DNA from: a bacterium
GTDB lineage: Bacteria > SZUA-79 > Acidulodesulfobacterales > Acidulodesulfobacteraceae
Assembly (NCBI GenBank): GCA_021800805.1
Contig: JAJYYR010000053.1
Coordinates: 1-6,025, forward strand
Direction of reading: 5' to 3'
Length of the DNA stretch: 6,025 nucleotides
Shown here: one piece after another, positions 1 through 5,663 of the stretch
Numbering within the stretch: the first letter of the stretch is position 1
Layout of the letters: every line of letters begins with the position of its first letter
The notes under the pieces: model-generated
Told to the model about the DNA's origin: nothing
What the model saw: only the letters and a program-made list of their open reading frames with translations
Database searches by the model: none
Made by a program: the position numbers and the translations under genes

Positions 1-443
1 ATTATCTCTATTATTATCATTATCGGCGCGATTATTATAAGCGGGCCGAGAAATTTTTTTATATATTTTGCTTTATGTTTCTTAATTCCTACAATATGGG
101 AAAGAAAAAATACTATAAGGGCTAAAACAGCCGTCGTGTCTATCGTAGCTGTAGGCGAAGTAAAACCTGGAATACTGCCGAGCAAATTCGAAAAAAGAAC
201 AAAAACCGCAAATGACGCGATAAGCGGCAAATATATGCCGCCTTCTTCTCCTATAATTTCTTTCAGAAAATATTCGGTCATTATAAATATAAGTTCGAAA
301 AAACTCTGTATGCCTGTCGGAACCACCCTTAAATTTCTGCCGACGATGAAAGCGGCGGATAATATCAAACCCATCACGATAATCGTCATCGTCCAGTAAA
401 CAGGTATTCCTGGAATGCTAATTATAATAGGAGCTTTTAACAT
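1..443 (-). CDS. atpB: F1Fo ATP synthase subunit a (AtpB), partial, C-terminus beyond window
   Basis: This is the proton-channel subunit of the Fo membrane sector, which carries protons to the rotating c-ring. The first 147 codons read open from ATG at 443 to the window edge. Residues about 86-103 (NLLGSIPGFTSPTATIDTT) and the following ALIVFFLSHIVGIK match the family signature seen in E. coli as LGLIPG...T.DLN.TLALAL. The next part, KYIKKFLGPLIIIAP, is also typical. Several hydrophobic spans are visible: about 18-36, 46-63, 72-89 and 105-120. The essential Arg of the penultimate helix lies in the missing C-terminal third. An in-frame TAA 12 bases upstream leaves ATG 443 as the only good start, although no clear Shine-Dalgarno precedes it. 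It follows the atpI-like gene by 13 bases in the same operon, so translation may be coupled. Bacterial subunit a is usually about 220-280 residues. Confidence 0.93.
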   Translation of the reverse strand, partial: MLKAPIIISIPGIPVYWTMTIIVMGLILSAAFIVGRNLRVVPTGIQSFFELIFIMTEYFLKEIIGEEGGIYLPLIASFAVFVLFSNLLGSIPGFTSPTATIDTTAVLALIVFFLSHIVGIKKHKAKYIKKFLGPLIIIAPIMIIIEI

Positions 444-456
444 AACATAATTTTAT

Positions 457-885
457 TTACACGTTAATGTTATTAAGCGGGAAGAATATCTGCAATACCG
501 CAATGGAAACCGGAGTTATCGTAATTCCGGCCGCCGCCGAAATAAAATTAAGCTTAATAAATTTATAGGATATTATAAAAAAAAACAGGATGATGAGCAA
601 GTCCTTTATTGCCGTAAAATTGAATTTTACGAGATTTATATTTTTAATGTTTCTAAATAAATACAATGCGGTATCGGCAAATAGAAAATAAGAAGCCGCA
701 AAACCTATAGACATACTAAATATAATATTTAAGCTATCTGCCCCGGCATAAAACAGATTTACCGCGCCGCCTGAAACAAATACTAAAATTAAGCCGATGA
801 TAAATACGCGCAAAATTATATTAAATTTTAACGGCTTATTATAATTTTGTATTAAGCTCTCTTTTAACCGCTTTATATATTTCAT
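457..885 (-). CDS. atpI: AtpI-like ATP synthase subunit I family membrane protein
   Basis: This 142-residue protein has four predicted membrane spans (about 23-42, 53-76, 93-110, 112-136) and a short basic N-terminus (MKYIKRLKES). Size, topology and position just before atpB fit the ATP synthase subunit I family (Pfam ATP-synt_I). In other bacteria members help c-ring assembly or have been linked to Mg2+ supply. Sequence similarity in this family is always weak, so the call rests mainly on context. The ATG at 885 makes the gene overlap the end of the upstream atpZ-like gene by 47 bases in another frame. The next possible start, TTG at 813, would remove the overlap but also cut into the first span and has no ribosome site, so ATG 885 is preferred. 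A weak GGAA lies just before it. Confidence 0.72.
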   Translation of the reverse strand: MKYIKRLKESLIQNYNKPLKFNIILRVFIIGLILVFVSGGAVNLFYAGADSLNIIFSMSIGFAASYFLFADTALYLFRNIKNINLVKFNFTAIKDLLIILFFFIISYKFIKLNFISAAAGITITPVSIAVLQIFFPLNNINV

Positions 886-1054
886 AAATTCCGGCCGTAA
901 AACCTAAAATTAAAAAAATTATTAGAAAAAGATAATTAAACCCGAAATATTTATCGATTTCTATTCCGATAAAAATTCCGATTAGGACTGATATTATTAA
1001 ATTTAATCCCAATGAACTCATTCTTGCAATCTGCTTGATAAATTCTTTATCCAT
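839..1054 (-). CDS. atpZ: AtpZ/AtpI-family small Fo-associated protein
   Basis: A 71-residue protein with two membrane spans (about 14-33 and 41-60) joined by a short acidic-basic turn. The first span is glycine-spaced and ends in IGIFIGIEIDKYFG (about 25-38). The second runs into GFTAGIYEIYKAVKRE. This G-x3-G...(I)DK-x-F-G...G-x2-AG-xY pattern is that of the AtpZ/AtpI family (Pfam ATPase_gene1), found as the first gene of many Fo operons and proposed to act with AtpI in Mg2+/Ca2+ supply or Fo assembly. It is the first gene of the atp transcript here. No in-frame start lies between ATG 1054 and the upstream repeat. A GAGGG lies about 20 bases upstream, too far to be a good Shine-Dalgarno, so the start is right by frame but has a weak ribosome site. 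Confidence 0.8.
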   Translation of the reverse strand: MDKEFIKQIARMSSLGLNLIISVLIGIFIGIEIDKYFGFNYLFLIIFLILGFTAGIYEIYKAVKRELNTKL

Positions 1055-1062
1055 AAATAAAC

Positions 1063-1131
1063 AAAGGCATTTGCCCTCTATAATTATATCTTATTTTATG
1101 TAATAAAATATAATGAGCGGCAAATGCCTTT
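1063..1131 (-). terminator. Perfect 13-bp inverted repeat with nested hairpin between bc and atp operons
   Basis: AAAGGCATTTGCC (1063-1075) and its exact reverse complement GGCAAATGCCTTT (1119-1131) flank a 43-base AT-rich spacer. Inside the spacer a second stem pairs TATTTTA (1092-1098) with TAAAATA (1104-1110). Read on the minus strand, the structure starts 37 bases after the stop of the cytochrome fusion gene and is followed by the T-rich GTTTATTT. That fits a transcription stop for the bc operon or a folded leader for the atp operon. The spacer is longer than in a textbook intrinsic terminator, so a protein-binding or attenuation role is also possible. Confidence 0.5.
1083..1088 (-). promoter_or_regulatory. 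Candidate -10 box for the atp operon
   Basis: On the minus strand a perfect TATAAT lies 28 bases before the atpZ-like ATG, inside the spacer of the inverted repeat. Transcription would begin near 1076, so the message would start with the second repeat arm only. No good -35 hexamer sits at the right distance, and AT-rich DNA makes TATAAT common by chance. Confidence 0.22.
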
Positions 1132-1168
1132 AAAATAAACTGCTTATCTTTATTTATAACGCCTATAA

Positions 1169-2698
1169 TTATTTTTTGGCAGTTTTTTTGCTTGAAGGTT
1201 CAGCTTTTTTTGAAGCCGAAGCAGCAGTTCCCCACGGCAAAGAAGCGGGCGGCGTCCATTTCTTATGTTCCTTTGCAAGGTGCTGATTATAGGCTATGAT
1301 GTTTAAGGAATTAAGATAATGCACTATCTGCTTTCCTTCCGCATTCGTTACCGGACAGCCGTTAACGTCTTTCATGACGTGAATGACAACGTTTTTCCAA
1401 TCTCCGTAAGACTTTCCGTTATACCTTTCTACCCTGTTTAACGTATGGCAGATAACGCACTTGTCGTTTAACAGGCTGAAACCTTTTTTTACGGGCCAAG
1501 GATAAACTACCGGCGGAACATAATTAGTTCCGTTTAGATTCATAGTCTGATATATGATTCTATTAGTTCCCCTTGCCGCAATTTTCATATAGCCCATAAC
1601 AGGCACGTTAACGGCAACGCAAAGTCCGCTCAATATTAAAAATATTTGCGGGAATTTCGAAATATTTCCGAATTTGAAATTAGGCGTAAGGTCTTTAAGA
1701 TAATAACCGAGGACTAAAAACCCGGTTATAAAAAGCCCCGCTAGAGATAAATACTTAACGGGCTGCATATTTCCCAGAATACCCATAGTAGGAGGAAGCA
1801 TTCCGAAACCCAAAGAAACGAGGCCGACTATTATAAGGAATATTATAAGGCCGACGGAAACCGTAGGTTTGGTTTTATCCCTTCCGTTTATCAGCTTCCA
1901 CAGCATATATATAAATTCGAGTATTAAAGCCGCGCCGTTCGTCCCTAAAAATACATACATAATCCACTGATATTTCCCGAGCATAATCCTATTAAATCCT
2001 GAACTTGCGGTAGCCCTGAAGTGTTTAAACCAGCCGAAATAAATTATGGGATACATTACCAAAAACATAACGGTTATAATACTTGCAAACGAACCGAGCC
2101 AGTCGTAAAACTCTTTATCTGCTTGTTTAGAAGCAAGTATATACCTGATTCCTGCCCATATAGCAAGCAAAGCGCCCGCCAAAGCAAAAATCTCAATATT
2201 TTTTTCGATTATCAACAGCAAAACCATCGGTGTTCTTATAGCCGTATCCGGGGACGGACCTATAGTATAACTTTCCGAAATAGTATAAAAAATATCGGAA
2301 GTAAAGCCGGCTAGAAAAGCAATTATGCCGATAAAAACATTCCATCCCTGGTGTCTCCCTGCCCCTTTCCTGTCAAATCCGGCATAGTATATTGAGCCGA
2401 GAACCAGAAACGCTAACAGAAATTCCATTGAATAACCGATAACGCCTGGTTGCAGTTTATTCATAAGAATCCAGAAATTAGGGATTCCGTTTTTAAGCAG
2501 GCTTAAGAAATAAAAATACACTATAGTTTGTATAGCGCCTATTACTAAAGCGCACATAATAAGAGGCTTTGCAAGCCTGAAATATCTGTCTTCTTTTTTG
2601 AATATCCCTATATACTGGGATATAAAGGCAATCGCCATAAAACCTAGCGCAAGCCTGTTTATAAATAGATTTACTATATCTATGACACCTAAATTCAT
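1169..2698 (-). CDS. Polytopic membrane protein fused to C-terminal monohaem cytochrome c; third subunit of bc complex
   Basis: A 509-residue protein in the place of cytochrome c1 in the bc operon. Residues 1-375 contain about ten hydrophobic spans (near 15-33, 45-67, 84-107, 119-140, 157-187, 199-223, 244-268, 280-300, 315-335, 350-372). Residues about 400-488 form a soluble domain with the haem c site CVICH (414-418), then W434, and M442 as a possible axial ligand. The tail from about 478 is Ala/Ser/Lys-rich low complexity. The haem domain (C-x2-CH-x-LNRV...W-x2-VV) should be periplasmic and accept electrons from the Rieske protein. The membrane part distantly resembles cytochrome bd subunit I around residues 91-116 (an E followed by an AF-rich span, GFDRKG, then a His). 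However, the only histidines before residue 400 are H116 and H226, both in loops, so bd-type haem b ligands are absent. ATG 2698 has a strong GAGGAG site. The exact family is not recognised; the haem c call is firm, the bd relation tentative. Confidence 0.75.
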   Translation of the reverse strand: MNLGVIDIVNLFINRLALGFMAIAFISQYIGIFKKEDRYFRLAKPLIMCALVIGAIQTIVYFYFLSLLKNGIPNFWILMNKLQPGVIGYSMEFLLAFLVLGSIYYAGFDRKGAGRHQGWNVFIGIIAFLAGFTSDIFYTISESYTIGPSPDTAIRTPMVLLLIIEKNIEIFALAGALLAIWAGIRYILASKQADKEFYDWLGSFASIITVMFLVMYPIIYFGWFKHFRATASSGFNRIMLGKYQWIMYVFLGTNGAALILEFIYMLWKLINGRDKTKPTVSVGLIIFLIIVGLVSLGFGMLPPTMGILGNMQPVKYLSLAGLFITGFLVLGYYLKDLTPNFKFGNISKFPQIFLILSGLCVAVNVPVMGYMKIAARGTNRIIYQTMNLNGTNYVPPVVYPWPVKKGFSLLNDKCVICHTLNRVERYNGKSYGDWKNVVIHVMKDVNGCPVTNAEGKQIVHYLNSLNIIAYNQHLAKEHKKWTPPASLPWGTAASASKKAEPSSKKTAKK

Positions 2699-2706
2699 CG
2701 TATTTA

Positions 2707-2712
2707 CTCCTC
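2707..2712 (-). promoter_or_regulatory. Strong ribosome binding site for the cytochrome c fusion gene
   Basis: GAGGAG on the minus strand, 8 bases before ATG 2698, within the 22-base gap after the cytochrome b stop. It fixes the start of the fusion protein and indicates co-translation with the two upstream bc genes. Confidence 0.75.
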
Positions 2713-2720
2713 TTTTGATT

Positions 2721-3827
2721 TTATACGGTAGCAGGCGCTTTTGGTTCGCCGCCGATTAATGTTAAATAAACTAACAAAAGGAGAAACAAAATCCCCAGCA
2801 CCGTCGCCGCAGGTCTTTTAAGCGGACTTCTTTCGTGTCCCCTGTCGATAAAAGGCAATGCAAAAAGTATCGCAAACCCTATCGTAGGAACAAGGAACGT
2901 TGAGAATATGATAAGTCCGTGGCCCGGGAAATATTTCAACAGTTCCTCGTTCGCAAGGAAATACCAGTCTGCTTCCGGAGCAAAGTTAAGCGCGAGAGGC
3001 CTGTACATAGGGCCTATTTCAGCTCCGTAAACTACCGCAAGTAAATAAACTACGGCAAATACGCACAAAGCTACTATCATATCTTTATATAACTGATCCG
3101 GAAAAAATGGGACGGTAGCATCGGGATGTTTCCATTTGTTTATGTCATCGTCGGCAAGTTTACTGTTTTTATATTCTAAAGGTAAGCCTTGCTCTCCTGT
3201 TTTTCTAATTAAGAAGATGTGTATTGGTATGAACATAATAACTATAATCGGCAAAAGCCATACGTGAACGGCAAATATATGCTGCATCGTTATAACGGAA
3301 GTTTCGGTTCCGCCCCTGACGATAATCCTTAAAAACCCTCCGATAACCGGCGTATGAGCTGCAACGTTCGTAAGAACGTTAATCGTCCACCATGAATTTT
3401 CGTTGCCTATAAGCATATAACCGGTTAATCCTAGGACTACTACTACTGAAAACAAAACCATACCGACAACCCATTGAAGCTCTCTCGGTTTTTTATATGC
3501 GCCTGAAAAATAAACTCTGGACATATGGACGAGTAGTATAAATATCATCGTAAATGCGCCCCACAGATGAATGCCTAGAAGAATATTGCCGAGAAGAACG
3601 TGGTGCTTTATGTAATACGTCGCATTTCTTGCCATAGGGAAATAAGGAACGTAATAGAATAATAAAAATATCCCCGTTACTACTTGTATTATAAAAAGAA
3701 AAGCGAGCAGACTTCCGAAAGTATATGCCCATCCGCCCCTTGCCGGAATTCTTTCGCCGTTAAACTCGTTTATTAATTCGGTGAGCTCTATCCTTTCGTC
3801 AAACCAGTTTTGAATTTTTTTAAACAT
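2721..3827 (-). CDS. petB: Cytochrome b subunit of bc-type quinol oxidase (b6 plus subunit IV in one chain)
   Basis: This is the membrane core of the bc complex, which oxidises quinol at one face and reduces quinone at the other through two b haems. The 368 residues show seven membrane spans (near 38-60, 79-103, 119-140, 185-207, 249-268, 303-326, 340-359), as in cytochrome b6 plus subunit IV, without the eighth span of mitochondrial cytochrome b. The haem ligand pairs are H87/H101 (13 residues between) and H188/H203 (14 between, the b6-type spacing). The quinol-site motif usually written PEWY appears as PEADWYF (284-290). GGW near 31-33 and GSLL near 38-41 fit the family N-terminus. The start ATG shares one base with the Rieske stop (TGATG) and has its own G-rich ribosome site, so the two proteins are probably made in equal amounts. 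The symbol is used in the proteobacterial sense; qcrB would serve as well. Confidence 0.95.
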   Translation of the reverse strand: MFKKIQNWFDERIELTELINEFNGERIPARGGWAYTFGSLLAFLFIIQVVTGIFLLFYYVPYFPMARNATYYIKHHVLLGNILLGIHLWGAFTMIFILLVHMSRVYFSGAYKKPRELQWVVGMVLFSVVVVLGLTGYMLIGNENSWWTINVLTNVAAHTPVIGGFLRIIVRGGTETSVITMQHIFAVHVWLLPIIVIMFIPIHIFLIRKTGEQGLPLEYKNSKLADDDINKWKHPDATVPFFPDQLYKDMIVALCVFAVVYLLAVVYGAEIGPMYRPLALNFAPEADWYFLANEELLKYFPGHGLIIFSTFLVPTIGFAILFALPFIDRGHERSPLKRPAATVLGILFLLLLVYLTLIGGEPKAPATV

Positions 3828-4348
3828 CAGACCCCCCTTTCTTTTGGATTATCTAAGAACTTATTTTGGATTAATACTGTACCGTTTTCTATTTTATGAA
3901 CCCAAACGAATAAAGGTCTGGGCGGGGGTCCTCCTACGACCTTGCCGAGAACGTTAAACATGCCGCCGTGGCAGGGACACATAAATTTTTGTCTTGCTGG
4001 CATCCAGTGGAGAGGACAGCCTAAGTGAGTACACTGATTTGAAAAAAAATAAAGCTTGCCGGTTATATCTTTGACGACTATAACCTGCCTTGGAAGAGTA
4101 TTTACCGTCCAGCCTTCTTTAACCCTGAAATAAACGGGAACAAACTTCGGAACCAACGGTTCGATATTTTCTAAGTCGCTGACCTTCCCAAGCTCCGACC
4201 ACACGATGTCCCTTTTCTTAAAAAGCGGACTTAAAACCTCTCCTAAAATAGGTATTGCAAGTGCAACGCCGACTATGGCGGAAATTAAGCCGATTACAAC
4301 CATCATAAAAGTTCGCCTTGACGGCGACTCTTCTGAACTTTTAGTCAT
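3827..4348 (-). CDS. petA: Rieske [2Fe-2S] protein of bc complex, TAT-exported
   Basis: This subunit takes the first electron from quinol and swings to pass it to the c-haem subunit. In its 173 residues, a twin-arginine motif SRRTFM (10-15) precedes a single uncleaved-type membrane anchor (about 16-38). Anchored TAT export of a folded Fe-S protein is normal for the family. Cluster ligands are C106 and H108 (CTHLGC) and C124... more exactly C126 and H127 are in CPCHGG (124-129): by family rule the iron ligands are C106, H108, C124 and H127, with C111 and C126 forming the disulfide. The proline loop GPPPRPL follows at 140-146. The residues equal to bovine Ser163 and Tyr165, which hydrogen-bond the cluster, are G129 and F131 here, predicting a low midpoint potential as in menaquinol enzymes. 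First gene of the bc operon; ATG 4348 has an AAAGGGGGG ribosome site. Confidence 0.95.
   Translation of the reverse strand: MTKSSEESPSRRTFMMVVIGLISAIVGVALAIPILGEVLSPLFKKRDIVWSELGKVSDLENIEPLVPKFVPVYFRVKEGWTVNTLPRQVIVVKDITGKLYFFSNQCTHLGCPLHWMPARQKFMCPCHGGMFNVLGKVVGGPPPRPLFVWVHKIENGTVLIQNKFLDNPKERGV
3832..3840 (-). promoter_or_regulatory. G-rich ribosome binding site of cytochrome b, inside the Rieske 3' end
   Basis: AAAGGGGGG on the minus strand, 4 bases before ATG 3827 and lying within the last codons of the Rieske gene. The same nine bases at the same distance precede the Rieske start (4353-4361). The match supports both starts and coupled translation. Confidence 0.65.
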
Positions 4349-4352
4349 TTTA

Positions 4353-4361
4353 CCCCCCTTT
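4353..4361 (-). promoter_or_regulatory. Ribosome binding site of the Rieske gene
   Basis: AAAGGGGGG on the minus strand ends 4 bases before ATG 4348. It is identical in sequence and spacing to the site of the next gene, cytochrome b, and supports the start that includes the full twin-arginine signal. Confidence 0.65.
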
Positions 4362-4443
4362 AGTTTAAACTTGTGACTTTTTGTATTGAATTATTATTTG
4401 ATGTTATTAATTTCCGATAAAATTTTAGAGTATTAAATATAAA

Positions 4444-4472
4444 TTTTTATCACTATAGAGGTAAAAAGTCAA
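4444..4472 (-). promoter_or_regulatory. Candidate sigma-70 promoter of the bc operon
   Basis: On the minus strand TTGACT (4472-4467) and TAAAAA (4449-4444) are separated by exactly 17 bases. Two long A-tracts sit directly upstream of the -35 box, like an UP element. Transcription would start near 4437, giving a leader of about 90 bases before the Rieske ATG. The -10 box is a weak 4 of 6 match. Confidence 0.42.
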
Positions 4473-4500
4473 TATTTTTTTTAACATATTTTTTTTTAAC
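4472..4500. repeat. Tandem pair of ATA-T(8-9)-AAC units
   Basis: Two adjacent units, 4472-4485 (ATA, eight T, AAC) and 4486-4500 (ATA, nine T, AAC), differ by one T. On the minus strand they are A-tracts lying just upstream of the candidate -35 box of the bc operon, overlapping it by one base. Such tracts bend DNA and can bind the RNA polymerase alpha subunit. Slippage at the T-run could change their spacing. Confidence 0.6.
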
Positions 4501-4512
4501 CTCAATTATAAT

Positions 4513-4541
4513 TTGATTTTTAACTTAAAATGATGTATAAA
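4513..4541 (+). promoter_or_regulatory. Candidate sigma-70 promoter of the activator gene
   Basis: TTGATT (4513-4518) and TATAAA (4536-4541) lie 17 bases apart on the plus strand, 56 bases before the activator ATG. It is divergent from the bc promoter, with about 40 bases between the two -35 boxes, so one bound protein could affect both. The surrounding DNA is very AT-rich, which raises the chance of a false match. Confidence 0.42.
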
Positions 4542-4597
4542 AAATAAAAACATTTTATATTATTTGCCTTAATCAATAATTTTAACCTACATCGAAA

Positions 4598-5599
4598 ATG
4601 AATTTACAGAATGAATTAATCGAACGTTACGCAGAGCAATTTCCCGATTCAAGGATTGGAAAATGCATAAAGATAATAGAAAGAGCGGCAAAGATGAAAA
4701 CAAATCTTCTTATTCAGGGAGAAACCGGCACCGGAAAAACAACACTTATTAATTTTGTCGGAAAAAAAATTTTCCCGGCAAAGCCTCTCGTAACTGTTTC
4801 CTGCTTTAATTTATCGGGCGAACTTTTTCAATCCGTGCTTTGCGGACATCTAAAGGGAGCATTCACCGGCGCTGTAGAAACTACTGAGGGAAAAGCCCAA
4901 ACCGCCAATAACGGAGTGCTTTTTTTCGACGATGTGGATACTTTAACTATAGATAACCAGTCTAAACTTTTATATTTTCTGGATTATCACGTATGCGAAA
5001 AGGTGGGCAGTACAATGCCGGAATTATTAAACTTATGGACTGCGTTTTCCACAAATTCGAATATCGAAGAAAAAATAATGACCGGATTTATGAGGGAAGA
5101 TTTTTATTACAGGATTTCAACTATTAAGGTAAACATTCCTCCGTTGAGAGAAAGGCCTAATTTTATAAGATATTTTATTGAAAATTATTTAGAAGGCTTA
5201 AAAATTTCGCACTGCAAAAAATTTATGGAAGAATGCCTCTCATACGAATGGCCTGGAAATATCAGGGAAATGACTTCTGCGCTCGATAGAATTCAGATTT
5301 TAAATTACGACGGCTGTAAAAAGGTTCAGTCGCTTAAAGAATGCGGCATTGATACGCTTAGGCATAAACGCAAAGAGGAAATTCCGCCGCAAAACGGTTC
5401 GGAAAATTATCCGTCTGGATTAAAACAAAACGGTGTCGGAGAAGATATTTTCGATATAACTTCCGAGAAAAGCAGAATTATATCGGCATTAAAAAAAGCA
5501 AAATACAAAAGAAATAAGGCATGTAAAATATTGGATATTTCATACTCTACACTGTGGAGGAAATTAAAGCGATACGAAATTTACGAAAGCCTCAGATAA
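4598..5599 (+). CDS. Stand-alone sigma-54-dependent transcriptional activator (AAA+ and Fis-type HTH)
   Basis: A bacterial enhancer-binding protein that uses ATP to remodel sigma-54 RNA polymerase. In its 333 residues the AAA+ domain spans about 15-235: Walker A GETGTGKT (41-48), the sigma-54-contacting loop GAFTGA (87-92) intact, Walker B LFFDD (108-112), sensor I STN (151-153), arginine fingers in FMREDFYYR (164-172), PPLRER (181-186), and sensor II WPGNIRE (218-224). A linker follows (about 236-288), then a Fis-type helix-turn-helix at about 290-328 (ACKILDISYSTLWRKLKR). Only about 15 residues precede the AAA+ domain, so there is no receiver, GAF or PAS input, as in PspF; a partner protein or expression level must control it. 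The usual catalytic Glu of Walker B is Asp (D112), and ELFGH before GAFTGA reads VLCGH. ATG 4598 is the only start that keeps the domain whole (TAA at 4583), but it lacks a clear Shine-Dalgarno. Its target genes are not evident. Confidence 0.9.
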   Translation: MNLQNELIERYAEQFPDSRIGKCIKIIERAAKMKTNLLIQGETGTGKTTLINFVGKKIFPAKPLVTVSCFNLSGELFQSVLCGHLKGAFTGAVETTEGKAQTANNGVLFFDDVDTLTIDNQSKLLYFLDYHVCEKVGSTMPELLNLWTAFSTNSNIEEKIMTGFMREDFYYRISTIKVNIPPLRERPNFIRYFIENYLEGLKISHCKKFMEECLSYEWPGNIREMTSALDRIQILNYDGCKKVQSLKECGIDTLRHKRKEEIPPQNGSENYPSGLKQNGVGEDIFDITSEKSRIISALKKAKYKRNKACKILDISYSTLWRKLKRYEIYESLR

Positions 5600-5606
5600 A
5601 TAAATA

Positions 5607-5639
5607 CCCCATCCGCTGTTAGTAAAAGCGCGGATGGGG
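5607..5639. terminator. Bidirectional terminator between convergent genes
   Basis: A perfect 10-bp stem, CCCCATCCGC (5607-5616) with GCGGATGGGG (5630-5639), closes a 13-base loop. It begins 8 bases after the activator stop and lies 25 bases beyond the end of the P-type ATPase gene. On the plus strand the stem is followed by a short AAGTTTT, and on the minus strand by the T-rich TATTTATTTA, so it should work better for the ATPase transcript. Confidence 0.75.
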
Positions 5640-5663
5640 CAAGTTTTAGCCTGCCTGGCCGAA

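Noticed and set aside
91..120. Possible frameshift in atpB near a run of T
   Set aside because: Careful reading of the minus strand gives an uninterrupted frame (ALIVFFLSHIVGIKKHK) to the window edge.
136..399. Plus-strand reading frame of 87 codons
   Set aside because: It lies wholly opposite atpB, whose translation matches a known family; no ribosome site and no family pattern.
2021..2314. Plus-strand reading frame of 97 codons
   Set aside because: Antisense to the membrane part of the cytochrome c fusion gene; Cys/Ser/Arg-rich composition typical of a shadow frame.
3493..3732. Second minus-strand reading frame within cytochrome b
   Set aside because: Overlaps conserved cytochrome b coding sequence including the first haem His pair; a frame shadow.
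4374..4471. Inverted repeat TGACTTTTT / AAAAAGTCA as a possible operator
   Set aside because: Nine bases, half of them A/T runs, 80 bases apart in AT-rich DNA; chance is a sufficient explanation.
4349..4597. Sigma-54 promoter (-24 GG, -12 GC) next to the activator
   Set aside because: No GG-N10-GC pair was found on either strand of this G/C-poor stretch.
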